From positions 1 through 24,921 of the IMG/VR virus record IMGVR_UViG_3300035660_001477: a stretch of DNA of 24,921 nucleotides. One strand, 5' to 3'. The first letter of the stretch is position 1. Each line of letters opens with the position of its first letter. The notes beneath the pieces are model-generated. The model saw only the letters and a list, made by a program, of their open reading frames with translations. It made no database searches and had not been told where the DNA came from. Below, in pieces: positions 15,530 to 22,661 of the stretch. Made by a program: the position numbers and the translations under genes. This DNA comes from a virus.

Positions 15530-16411
15530 TTAGGACAACCCAGTAACTTCGCAAATACTAGTGGGTCTTTTTACACGCGGCGCCACGACTTCTCTGACTA
15601 CGCATTTCAAGTTGCCTCGCACGTCTTCTTGTTTGCGGACTTCAAGGTCTCTACCGACGACAAGCTCAAAGTTCTCCTGTGAAGGCTCTAGGACCAGAGC
15701 ACTCGTTGTTGCTGCAGCACTGGTATATAGGCTGTCTGAAACGTAGACGCCAGCCGAGAACAAATCTTTGATTACCTCGATCCACTTGACCGCAGTATTA
15801 GTTACCAATGCTCGCAATTTTGCAGCCCACGCACTTCGAAGAACACAAGCGTAAGGCCCCATGTGACCATCAGTCTCAAGTTCGCCAATCGCAGCTGACA
15901 AGTCCGTAAGCGCGTTTGCTGGCCATGCACCAGCACTAGCCTTCGTGTTTCTACCAGTTGCCGTCGCCAAACCCTCAACGCCCAAAGCGCTGAAACCAGT
16001 ATATTCACCTGTGATAAGCAATTTGTCTTCGTCTTCAGCGACTTTCCTAGCGGCGTTTTCAGCATCCTGCAAGTCAAGCGGTACACCATTTGATCGACTT
16101 GCTTCTAGCTCTCTCCACATTACCTCAAATTCCTTATCAATTACCGGTACTGTGATGTCAAAAGATGCCTTTTCTGTGCGGTCCTTACTTCCAGTTTCGC
16201 CATAGAGGCTTATGCGAGCAGCCGACATGTTCGTTCGCTTGTAACCTCGCACAGTCATGAAACCAGCATGGGGCAACGTGAAAACTGGAAACAGTCGACG
16301 GCCAATCAGCAAAGGCTTCACTGTCTCGACAACGCGAGTATCAATGTAGAGAACTTCTTCCTGTGTTAAGCGTCCTGGAACGTCCATTCCAACACGTCTC
16401 AAAGTTTGCAT
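15530..16411 (-). CDS. major capsid protein, encapsulin-like HK97 fold
   Basis: The 293-residue protein reads like an encapsulin/linocin-M18-type shell protein. An N-terminal helix region (LTQEEVLYIDTRVVETVKPL) is followed by an E-loop segment with FDITVPVIDKEFEVMWRELE. The characteristic DLQDAENAARKVAEDEDKLL with ITG follows (about 113-135), then TDGHMGPYACVLRSAWAAKL (about 180-200), GVYVSDSLY, and a closing PRVKRPTSICEVTG. Encapsulins and HK97 capsid proteins share one fold, and viruses with encapsulin-like capsids are known. The gene sits in the standard order after the decoration protein. It lacks the long N-terminal delta domain, consistent with the separate scaffold gene. ATG at 16411. 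Confidence 0.9.
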   Translation of the reverse strand: MQTLRRVGMDVPGRLTQEEVLYIDTRVVETVKPLLIGRRLFPVFTLPHAGFMTVRGYKRTNMSAARISLYGETGSKDRTEKASFDITVPVIDKEFEVMWRELEASRSNGVPLDLQDAENAARKVAEDEDKLLITGEYTGFSALGVEGLATATGRNTKASAGAWPANALTDLSAAIGELETDGHMGPYACVLRSAWAAKLRALVTNTAVKWIEVIKDLFSAGVYVSDSLYTSAAATTSALVLEPSQENFELVVGRDLEVRKQEDVRGNLKCVVREVVAPRVKRPTSICEVTGLS

Positions 16412-16417
16412 AGCCTA

Positions 16418-16894
16418 TCAGCTCGCTGCAGCAGGTTCATGTCCCGGGTTCCAATGCACCAGAATCTCAGCGTCAACGGTTACGTTGCTTGACTCCCAAG
16501 CTGTACCGATAACAGTGCCCTGGGCACCCATGGCACCAACAGCTTGCTTCGCAACTTTGCCATCTGCAGCCGTAACTAATTTGTCGCCGCGAGTAACGTT
16601 TTCAGCAGCCAACAAAGTGAGCTTCGCAATGCATGCCCCAACAACAACCATAGCTTGGTTACCAACTGCATACGCATCAGACTCAAGCTTATCCGGGGCT
16701 ACATCGAGAAAACCCACGATTCCATCAGCCTTGGCACCAGCTTCCTTAACGGTTTGGTCTACACCATCGAAAATGACAACTCTGCCAGGAAGCATCTTCG
16801 CAGCCGTAGCAGCAGCTCCAATCTCCATCTCAATACGGAGAGGATCGCCAGCAGCGATTACTTGATTTCCCGGTTTCTGAATTGCTTGAGGCAT
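16418..16894 (-). CDS. capsid decoration/stabilising protein (DUF2190-like)
   Basis: The 158-residue beta-rich, Ala/Val/Gly-rich protein has an early GDPLRIEMEIGAAATAAKML, a PGRVVIFDGVDQTVKEAGAK strand pair, GFLDVAP, and a VTRGDKLVTAADGKVAKQAV repeat-like hairpin. This is the profile of small beta-sandwich capsid spike/decoration proteins that sit upstream of phage capsid genes. The ATG at 16894 follows the scaffold stop by two bases and has AAGGAG about 10 bases upstream. Decoration is inferred from order and composition. Confidence 0.8.
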   Translation of the reverse strand: MPQAIQKPGNQVIAAGDPLRIEMEIGAAATAAKMLPGRVVIFDGVDQTVKEAGAKADGIVGFLDVAPDKLESDAYAVGNQAMVVVGACIAKLTLLAAENVTRGDKLVTAADGKVAKQAVGAMGAQGTVIGTAWESSNVTVDAEILVHWNPGHEPAAAS

Positions 16895-16896
16895 AA

Positions 16897-17355
16897 CTAG
16901 GCAGCTCCTTGAGCCTTACGCTTCTGCGCCGTAGCCCAACTAAGGTCTCCCACAGTCAAGCCTTTCTCACGATCCGACACGTCCGCAGCTGACACGCCAA
17001 AACGCACACTATTAACCTTTGGTAGCCTCGCCTGATCCAACGTAGCCCTGATACTCTTCAACTCTTCAATGCTTTTAGCGACAAGCTCATCAATGTTAAA
17101 ACTTGAGCGGGGCAGAATTTCGCCAATTAGCTTCGCCTTTTCTTGCCCTTCAAGCACATCATTAACTTCTTTCAGCTGCGTAGTCAGATCGCTAATCAAC
17201 TGATCCTTCTCGCCCATTTGACGCTTAGAATCTTCCAGTTGTGCAAGAGCCTCATCATGTAATTCTTTCACAGTCTTATTCTTAACATCGCCTTTGTTGT
17301 CACCTTTAGGGTCAGAACTATTCGAACTAGACCCACCTTTATTGTCATCTGTCAT
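16897..17355 (-). CDS. capsid scaffolding protein
   Basis: The 152-residue highly charged protein has a disordered Ser/Gly/Asp/Lys-rich N-terminus, a coiled coil at about 28-75 (VKELHDEALAQLEDSKRQMG, DQLISDLTTQLKEVNDVLEG) and a C-terminal region ending WATAQKRKAQGAA that may contact the capsid protein. This profile and the position between protease and decoration/capsid genes are typical of scaffolds. The ATG at 17355 has AGGA about 8 bases upstream. The 83 bases between it and the protease gene contain a CACCC/GGGTG hairpin and an A8 run, with no clear function. Confidence 0.8.
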   Translation of the reverse strand: MTDDNKGGSSSNSSDPKGDNKGDVKNKTVKELHDEALAQLEDSKRQMGEKDQLISDLTTQLKEVNDVLEGQEKAKLIGEILPRSSFNIDELVAKSIEELKSIRATLDQARLPKVNSVRFGVSAADVSDREKGLTVGDLSWATAQKRKAQGAA

Positions 17356-17438
17356 TTTATATTCCTGCTCATTTCTGGCTTTTTTTTACACCCCGCCGTA
17401 GGGTGAGCATCATCATTTCGATGCCATTCTGCAACATT

Positions 17439-18839
17439 TTATTCGGTCCCAAAAAGGGACATGTTACTGTGAAAATACCTGCGACTACGCGCAAGCTCCT
17501 CATAAGGATCAAGACGTGGACACGCGGAATCTTCAGTGCCACAAACTTCAGACTCAATTTTATTCTCTGAATGCTCTCGGTTCCAAGACCGCACAGCTGC
17601 ACAGAGCTTGTCAATAGCAGCACGCTTGCCACCTTCAGGCATAGTCTCACTCTGCTTCACTCGGGCAAGTGCGTTCGCAAGATGATCATGATCAATCCCG
17701 CCCTCAGCATTTTTGAAGGGCAAATGCCGCTTGCTACGCGGAACTGTCTTACCCTGATCGTCCTTCTCGCCATCCTCAACGTAAGCGAAAGCGGAATCTG
17801 GCAAATCATTAATGTACTCAGTTGTCCATTCAGCATCCATCGTCGGACCTGCAGCCGCGGCTTCACCTATCATGCTCAACTTCTCAGTCAAAAACTCGAC
17901 GTAAGCCTTTGTTTCAGCGTCCAAAACCGTTAAGTCTTCACGTAGTCTCTGCTGCTCCTCTTCACTCAAGTGACTTTTAGGATACAGGTTTTCCATAATG
18001 GTGGTCCGCTGTTTTTCCAAATCCTTCAGCTTTTTCTTGATTCCCTCAAGGCTCATCGCCTCAACAGAATCTTTGTGCTCTTTAACCCAGGCCTGAGCCT
18101 TTTCCATCGTCCAATCCTTCGCAACCTCAAACATGTAATTCTGAATCACTGTAGAACCGTTCGGATCACTCTTCAGCTTGCCAATAATGGCATGAATGCC
18201 CTGGTCAGCACTCAGAACAATCGTTCGAAAACTGCCATCCACAAATAGGTCCGGGTCCCGAACACGTATCCTCACATAATTCTCTGTAACTTCAGGATCC
18301 CCGTGTTTCGCAAAGAGGCTATCAACAGCCATGCCACAGAATGGACTAGGGCAACGCCCTTCAGGAACGCCACTCGCCACGTGGCCAAACATGAAGTTCT
18401 GCTGGAAAAAGTCGTAAGGCTCATCTCCGAATTTGCCAGGCGTGAACACGTCCTCGCAGAAATAAGCCACGCTAACATCCTTCAATTCGCCTTTCTTCAC
18501 ACTCTCAAGAAACGGCTGATCACAGTTAGCTTTTAGGAATCGGGTATCTCCGATTATGCCGTTGATCTTCGGAGAGAACTTGACGCCTTCAACCTTGCCT
18601 CGAATATCCGCTCTGTTTGTTACAAAGACCGTGGAAATATGGCTGAGGGCTACGACCCAGGCGCCTTCAAGCGTCCAAGCCGCATCCTGGAGCTCCTTCG
18701 CACTACGATAACCCTTTCCATCAGCAAACGGCAAAATGCTTTCTCGGGTTAGAATCGTGGGTACGACTACGGAATCCGCATCCTCACGAATCTGCTTGCT
18801 CGAATCAAACTCAACCTTGTTTGTTCTGACTGTTCGCAT
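17439..18839 (-). CDS. prohead protease-like protein (DUF2213-type) with long C-terminal extension
   Basis: This has 466 residues from the ATG at 18839, chosen because GGAGG lies 10 bases upstream; the upstream TTG at 18869 is not supported. Residues 1-175 match the DUF2213 prohead protease pattern: TRESILPFADGKGYRSAKEL, then a His in VVALSHIST (about H67), a Ser in ELKDVSVAYF (about S123), and FMFGHVASGVPEGRC (about H153). A second module (VRDPDLFVDGSFRTIVLSAD to EVAKDWTMEKAQAWVKEH) and a helical region follow. A C-terminal module (DLPDSAFAYVEDGEKD, RHLPFKNAEGGIDHDHLANA) ends the protein and is also found in other phage head proteins. The family matures capsids and may remove the scaffold. 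It overlaps the portal gene. Confidence 0.8.
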   Translation of the reverse strand: MRTVRTNKVEFDSSKQIREDADSVVVPTILTRESILPFADGKGYRSAKELQDAAWTLEGAWVVALSHISTVFVTNRADIRGKVEGVKFSPKINGIIGDTRFLKANCDQPFLESVKKGELKDVSVAYFCEDVFTPGKFGDEPYDFFQQNFMFGHVASGVPEGRCPSPFCGMAVDSLFAKHGDPEVTENYVRIRVRDPDLFVDGSFRTIVLSADQGIHAIIGKLKSDPNGSTVIQNYMFEVAKDWTMEKAQAWVKEHKDSVEAMSLEGIKKKLKDLEKQRTTIMENLYPKSHLSEEEQQRLREDLTVLDAETKAYVEFLTEKLSMIGEAAAAGPTMDAEWTTEYINDLPDSAFAYVEDGEKDDQGKTVPRSKRHLPFKNAEGGIDHDHLANALARVKQSETMPEGGKRAAIDKLCAAVRSWNREHSENKIESEVCGTEDSACPRLDPYEELARSRRYFHSNMSLFGTE

Positions 18840-20214
18840 CTTTGTTTTTCCTCCGTAACCATGAAACAAACTTTTTTACAAGCCCCACATCATCCCCAGA
18901 AACCGAAACCGCACCAGGGCTCTGACCAAACGGCTGCTGCTCCGCCTTTTTCACACCCAAAACAACTTGCCCAGCGCCATTCGGCAACGGGGTCAATTTT
19001 TGTTCAGCTCGAATCTCGTCAACCGTCATCCACGCAGTCTTGAAGTTACGAGACTGAGCCAGCTGCAACTCCACAGCAGCCTTATCCTTCTCGCTAAGTT
19101 CAATACCGCTCAGCCAGACAACCCGATAATCATTCACACGGCGAATCTGGCCAGTAACCATTAAACGATCAACAAGCTCCCAGATCACAGGTTCACAGAG
19201 GCTTTGCTGATCACTAATCAATTTGAAATACTCACGCTCATTCACTTCAGAACCAGTCAAGGCTCCAGCTTGAGCACCACGCAAGATAGCTACAGGAGTA
19301 CCAGTCCCACAGCTCATACTTTCCAAAATCGGCGTCGTATAAGGCTCAGGATTCAAAGCCTTGCCCGCAACACCCTTAAAATCCAAAATCTTATCGTCAC
19401 CATGCAAAAAGTACGTTCGGGCGTTTAAATTCTCGAATTGCTTGCTTGCCTCCAGGTCATCTATGTCTTTCTTTTTGGCATCCTTAATCGTGACATCGGC
19501 AAAACCGGCCCCAACGCGAAAGAGAGTCTGGCCAAGACCCCACCTCTCATTACGCCACACGGTAAGATCATCATAAATAACCTCCAAAACAGGCAAACCC
19601 TTCCACGGATGATCCAGAAGACGAGTAGCACAATGTATTGCACGGCTGAAATGAAGCTTAACCTGCTGCACTCCAGAACGCCGAATAGTGTAAAGGACAG
19701 GCAAGCCAAATCGTGAGCTCTCCGGATCCTTATCTTCATCAGAAGACTGGACCGTGCACTGCAAACTACTGTAGGGCAGCAACTCACGAATTTCCTTGGC
19801 GCCGGACACTTCTGCACTTAGGTTTTTGCCGTAGTCCACGTAGGTTATAGCCACTATAGCCCAGCCGAACAAACGCTCATAAGCAACCATCTGAGTCAAG
19901 ACTGCCACAGTATTCAAATCATCAAGAACCTTCGCAACTTCCCTACTCCAGTTCGGATCAGGCTTCTCAGCAATTTCCTCGATCTTAAAGCCCTTCGCAA
20001 AAATGTCATGAGCAACCTTGAACACGGTCCGATTAGCCACAGGCTCACGCCTAACAGCAAAAAGAAGATCCTCCTGATTAAGAGGCATCCCAAAATCAGC
20101 CTGCCACGTGGCGCCAGCACCACGAACGCCATAAGTATCAGCTACATCTTTCCTCGCACGCTTAGAATTGGAGCCTGAGCTGGAATCTTGACGAGATGAA
20201 GCCTTAGCAACCAT
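18811..20214 (-). CDS. portal protein
   Basis: This 467-residue protein is the dodecameric channel at the capsid vertex. Portal-type features include VRREPVANRTVFKVAHDIFA with KGF near 75-95, the helix RLFGWAIVAITYVDYGK, a wing region with LGQTLFRVGAGFADVTIKDA, and the late crown/clip part with GTGTPVAILRGAQAGALTGS followed by a long ISDQQSLCEPVIWELVDRLM helix. It resembles DUF1073-type portals. I use the ATG at 20214, preceded by TTAGGA about 9 bases upstream. The 17-residue hydrophobic extension to the TTG at 20265 is probably untranslated leader. It is the first gene of the minus-strand assembly operon, downstream of the divergent promoter. Confidence 0.9.
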   Translation of the reverse strand: MVAKASSRQDSSSGSNSKRARKDVADTYGVRGAGATWQADFGMPLNQEDLLFAVRREPVANRTVFKVAHDIFAKGFKIEEIAEKPDPNWSREVAKVLDDLNTVAVLTQMVAYERLFGWAIVAITYVDYGKNLSAEVSGAKEIRELLPYSSLQCTVQSSDEDKDPESSRFGLPVLYTIRRSGVQQVKLHFSRAIHCATRLLDHPWKGLPVLEVIYDDLTVWRNERWGLGQTLFRVGAGFADVTIKDAKKKDIDDLEASKQFENLNARTYFLHGDDKILDFKGVAGKALNPEPYTTPILESMSCGTGTPVAILRGAQAGALTGSEVNEREYFKLISDQQSLCEPVIWELVDRLMVTGQIRRVNDYRVVWLSGIELSEKDKAAVELQLAQSRNFKTAWMTVDEIRAEQKLTPLPNGAGQVVLGVKKAEQQPFGQSPGAVSVSGDDVGLVKKFVSWLRRKNKDANSQNKQG

Positions 20215-20272
20215 CACAAACAATCCTAACAGGCAATAACAATAAGAAAATACTGAAAACTGCAAAAAGAAC

Positions 20273-20312
20273 CTTATTAGGAGTTTATTTAATTAAATGA
20301 ACTACTAATAAG
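20273..20312. promoter_or_regulatory. 40-bp palindromic operator candidate in divergent promoter
   Basis: The left arm CTTATTAGGAGTTTATTTAA and the reverse complement of the right arm (CTTATTAGTAGTTCATTTAA) match at 18 of 20 positions. The centre is the palindrome TTTAATTAAA. The dyad overlaps the likely TATA box of the minus-strand assembly operon. It also lies just upstream of the TATA-like element of the plus-strand HTH gene. A dimeric regulator bound here could control both directions; the adjacent HTH protein is the obvious candidate. Confidence 0.7.
20284..20298 (-). promoter_or_regulatory. TATA-like promoter element of the assembly operon
   Basis: The A/T-only core (minus strand ATTTAATTAAATAAA) lies about 75 bases before the portal ATG. 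Transcription would begin about 26 bases downstream, near 20260-20265, leaving a leader of about 50 bases that carries the TTAGGA ribosome site. The call is based on composition and spacing only. Confidence 0.45.
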
Positions 20313-20322
20313 CCTTAAAAAC
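20313..20322 (+). promoter_or_regulatory. TATA-like element for the HTH gene, leaderless spacing
   Basis: CCTTAAAAAC is centred about 24-26 bases before the ATG at 20342. In archaea this spacing puts the transcription start at or beside the start codon. That fits the lack of any Shine-Dalgarno sequence in the bases before the ATG. The element abuts the right end of the 40-bp palindrome. Confidence 0.45.
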
Positions 20323-20341
20323 AATAAAACCCCAAGAATAT

Positions 20342-20644
20342 ATGATTCTCTTGCGCCTAACAAAGCAAATGCATGAAATTCTCAAGCTAAACCTGCAGGG
20401 CCTATCAGCATACAAAATCGCCAGAAAACTCAACCTGGACCCGCCTACAGTTTATGCTAGCCTCAAAGCAGCCAAACTAAACTTTGCACAAGCAGACATA
20501 ATGATAACCGAATTGAAAACATTAGGCTGGCCCCTAAAACTGCCTGAAATCGAAAAAGAAATCAACAACAGAACCGCGCAGAAAAAGAGAACAAGACAAG
20601 AACAACCGACCTCTGTAGAAGAGATCGCATTCAAGATGGGATAA
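20342..20644 (+). CDS. small HTH DNA-binding protein
   Basis: The 100-residue basic protein has a helix-turn-helix at about 9-45 (QMHEILKLNLQGLSAYKIAR, then KLNLDPPTVYASLKAAK). The pattern is that of HTH proteins in which the second helix reads out DNA. A second helical part (PLKLPEIEKEINNRTAQKKR) and a charged tail follow. It is encoded opposite to the structural operon, across the 40-bp palindrome, and is probably transcribed as a leaderless mRNA. It heads a two-gene plus-strand unit with the membrane protein. A repressor or switch role is inference. Confidence 0.7.
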   Translation: MILLRLTKQMHEILKLNLQGLSAYKIARKLNLDPPTVYASLKAAKLNFAQADIMITELKTLGWPLKLPEIEKEINNRTAQKKRTRQEQPTSVEEIAFKMG

Positions 20645-20668
20645 AGTGAAGGAGGTGAATGAAGAAAA

Positions 20669-21136
20669 ATGGCATTACAATTCAACTTGACGAAAGGCCT
20701 ACTCTACGGCATAACTCTTGGCTTACTCTTCGGCGTTGCCATATTCGTTCTGGCTTCAAATGCTTATGGTCTGGGTTTCATTCCTGCTGCACTTACACCA
20801 ACGGTAATCGCTGGTCTCGTGTTCGGGAATGGTATCTTGACTGGCATTAGCTGGGAATATGGCAAATGGCTGAAAGAGTCGCACAACTATGGCTTAATGT
20901 TCTGCATAACAAACGGGTTCTTGGTGGGCATTACTTTCGGAATATACTTTGGACTCGGGATATTTGTTATTGCTGGAATCGCTTATGGGCTTGGCTGGCT
21001 CACTTTGACTCCAGTGGAAGTGGCAGGCATAGTTTTCGGAGCTTCCATACTAATGTTCATAACAAACGAGTATGCCGACTGGCTGGATCGTCAAAAAGTG
21101 CAGACTTCAGCAACTGGCCCACCGGCAACAGCCTAG
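20669..21136 (+). CDS. internally duplicated membrane protein
   Basis: The 155-residue protein consists of two homologous halves. Residues 9-68 (GLLYGITLGLLFGVAIFVLA, NAYGLGF, TPTVIAGLVFGNGILTGIS, EYGKWL) align with residues 82-139 (NGFLVGITFGIYFGLGIFVI, IAYGLGW, TPVEVAGIVFGASILMFIT, EYADWL). Each half has two membrane segments, so four in total, with soluble linkers. The start is supported by a perfect AAGGAGGTGA site 10 bases before the ATG. Function is unknown; immunity, superinfection exclusion or membrane takeover are possible for a virus. Its stop TAG and the stop of the convergent gene share the palindrome CTAG at 21133-21136. Confidence 0.8.
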   Translation: MALQFNLTKGLLYGITLGLLFGVAIFVLASNAYGLGFIPAALTPTVIAGLVFGNGILTGISWEYGKWLKESHNYGLMFCITNGFLVGITFGIYFGLGIFVIAGIAYGLGWLTLTPVEVAGIVFGASILMFITNEYADWLDRQKVQTSATGPPATA

Positions 21137-21669
21137 AATATTATTTTCCCTTCTCCTGCAACCTCACTTTTTTCCATTTCTTTATCAGTTAATTCAGCGG
21201 TTTTGGCAGACCAATTACGCAGCATAAAATCGCTTAGAGCCCAGTTTCTACCAACCTTATCGGCTACTCTCTCGCCGATCTCATTTTGCATTCGCTTATT
21301 CATGCGTTTGATCCTACGAGTAATATGATGATATTTGAGACCGTACTTAGCTACGCGAGCATGAATGTCTTTAGGCGGCAAACCTTCAGATCCTGTAGCG
21401 CGAAGGATATCCAAGATTGCCTGGTCTCGACTATCATTACAAGCAATGTCGATTAAATATTGAGAGTCAACATCCATCAGGTGTCGGAGACCGAGAGTAA
21501 GCCCTCTTAACATACGTTTAATCTCTCGAATTTCCTCAGCATTGCGACGTACAAGGATGTTTAGCCACTTATACTTACCATATTTTTGCTCTGGAGTACG
21601 TCGCCTTTTAATTTTAACATTACTCGTAGTATTCTCTGTCAAAAACTCAACAAACCCTCCAGAGAGCAT
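21133..21669 (-). CDS. winged-helix-like DNA-binding protein
   Basis: The 178-residue basic protein has an N-terminal KIKRRRTPEQKYGKYKWLNI segment, a helix of EEIREIKRMLRGLTLGLRHL type and a C-terminal wHTH at about 80-150. The wHTH has DQAILDILRATGSEGLPPKD as helices 1-2, IHARVAKYGLKYHHITRRIK as recognition helix, and then a wing ending in VADKVGRNWALSDFML. It resembles archaeal virus transcription regulators but no family was assigned. The ATG at 21669 lacks a ribosome site. A GGAGGG lies inside the first codons, so a TTG at 21640-21642 is an alternative start. The stop overlaps that of the convergent membrane protein gene. Confidence 0.7.
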   Translation of the reverse strand: MLSGGFVEFLTENTTSNVKIKRRRTPEQKYGKYKWLNILVRRNAEEIREIKRMLRGLTLGLRHLMDVDSQYLIDIACNDSRDQAILDILRATGSEGLPPKDIHARVAKYGLKYHHITRRIKRMNKRMQNEIGERVADKVGRNWALSDFMLRNWSAKTAELTDKEMEKSEVAGEGKIIF

Positions 21670-21919
21670 GTATTGAATGTAGCGAATGTTGAGATGTTAA
21701 CCTAGACCAAACAGCATCACAAATATGCAGTCTTACGACAACCGCAAAACGTGACCCTTTCAACAAAACAAGCAATTTTAAGCCCACTTCAAACACCATG
21801 AAAAAGACGCCTAAACAACCTTTCACAGCCAAAATACTACGAGGATACTCTGCCCTAGTGTACTCGCAGTCGCCGCAGTCGTAAACATTTGTTTTACTGT
21901 GTTGTTCTTCCATTTGCAT
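21647..21919 (-). CDS. doubtful small ORF with CxxC and hydrophobic stretch
   Basis: This would encode 90 residues: a CxxC near the start (VYDCGDCEYTRAEYPRSILA), a hydrophobic stretch (GVFFMVFEVGLKLLVLL) and a tail of low coding character ending SLHSIHALWRVC. It overlaps both neighbours by about 25 bases, which fits the operon's packing, but has no clear ribosome site or family. If it is not a gene, the 224 bases 21670-21893 contain nothing else that I can support. Confidence 0.35.
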   Translation of the reverse strand: MQMEEQHSKTNVYDCGDCEYTRAEYPRSILAVKGCLGVFFMVFEVGLKLLVLLKGSRFAVVVRLHICDAVWSRLTSQHSLHSIHALWRVC

Positions 21920-22442
21920 CGTACTCGCTTAACCTTTCAGCCAAAATGTAAAAACGCGGAATAGTGCGTTGTGGATTAGCGATAACTTTGCCTTTGCGTT
22001 TCAATCTGAGGACGATTCGGCGGAAAGCGTCATGTTTGAGCTCCAAAAAGTCTCGGAAACAAAATTCACGGTTGAGCTCCCACGCTTTCTCTAGGACATA
22101 TGCCTCAAAAAGCATACTACTAAATGTTCTCCGAAACTCCGGTTTAACACAATCAAGACTGTAAGGCTCGCGCCTAGGTTTTTGTACCTGGTACTGAAAA
22201 ACATTATTCTGCTGAATATTCACAACTTGCTGGGCTGTGCGAACCTGAGCCGCGCCTTCAATGCCTTTCATAAACGAATCTGTCAGGCTTAAGGTTAAGT
22301 GACATACGTCCATACCATTGTCTTTTGCCCATTGCACATACTCTTTCCATCTTTGAAATTCAGATAAGTTTGGGGCTCGAAAATTGCAGATCAAATTTTT
22401 GGGTTGAGAAGCTAAAGTGCTCTGACCATGAGCCCCAGCCAA
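21894..22442 (-). CDS. hypothetical protein with C-terminal winged-helix-like domain
   Basis: The protein has 182 residues. The N-terminal part has a helix SEFQRWKEYVQWAKDNGMDV and a short strand/helix CHLTLSLTDSFMKGIEGAAQ. A Gln/Asn-rich linker follows (VVNIQQNNVFQYQVQKP). The C-terminal 60 residues look like a wHTH (KAWELNREFCFRDFLELKHD, AFRRIVLRLKRKGKVIANPQ, IPRFYILAERL). The TTG start at 22442 has AGGAG 10 bases upstream. It follows the Cys-rich miniprotein in the early block. A DNA-binding regulatory or replication-accessory role is inference. Confidence 0.7.
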   Translation of the reverse strand: MAGAHGQSTLASQPKNLICNFRAPNLSEFQRWKEYVQWAKDNGMDVCHLTLSLTDSFMKGIEGAAQVRTAQQVVNIQQNNVFQYQVQKPRREPYSLDCVKPEFRRTFSSMLFEAYVLEKAWELNREFCFRDFLELKHDAFRRIVLRLKRKGKVIANPQRTIPRFYILAERLSEYDANGRTTQ

Positions 22443-22454
22443 AAACAGCAGCTC

Positions 22455-22649
22455 CTATTCTTCGCTGTCGCCTTTGCATTTTGACCGGTGATCGCAGAAG
22501 TCGCAGGGCTCCACTCCCGAGGTACATTCACTTTGAAACTCGCAGAACTCACACATCTCAACTCCCGCCATAGCCCAACCGTAATTGTCGCCGAAGCATC
22601 CAGGTAAACCTTCACCAAAACACGAAGGCAAATCATCCTCTTCGCTCAT
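22455..22649 (-). CDS. Cys-rich miniprotein with duplicated CxxCx5C motif
   Basis: The 64-residue acidic protein has two nearly identical metal-site units, CEFCEFQSEC (33-42) and CDFCDHRSKC (49-58). An N-terminal pair LPSCFGEG/LPGCFGDN is also duplicated. Six Cys in CxxCx5C pairs suggest zinc, or possibly an iron-sulfur cluster. The ATG at 22649 has GGGAGG six bases upstream, supporting expression. It lies directly after the PolX-like gene. Partner and function are unknown. Confidence 0.75.
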   Translation of the reverse strand: MSEEDDLPSCFGEGLPGCFGDNYGWAMAGVEMCEFCEFQSECTSGVEPCDFCDHRSKCKGDSEE

Positions 22650-22661
22650 TCCAAGCCTCCC

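Noticed and set aside
17379-17420. Hairpin CACCC/GGGTG with adjacent A8 run as a terminator
   Set aside because: On the transcribed minus strand the run is A, not T, after the hairpin, so it does not fit a terminator for this operon.
17369-17650. 93-residue minus-strand ORF overlapping the end of the protease gene, with an A8 run near its end that might be a slippery site
   Set aside because: Most of it lies inside the protease in another frame, no family resemblance is visible, and the A8 run lies downstream of the protease stop, so no frameshift product is expected.
20212-20265. Hydrophobic N-terminal extension of the portal resembling a signal peptide
   Set aside because: It depends on a TTG without ribosome site, whereas the ATG at 20214 has TTAGGA upstream. 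Portals do not carry signal peptides.
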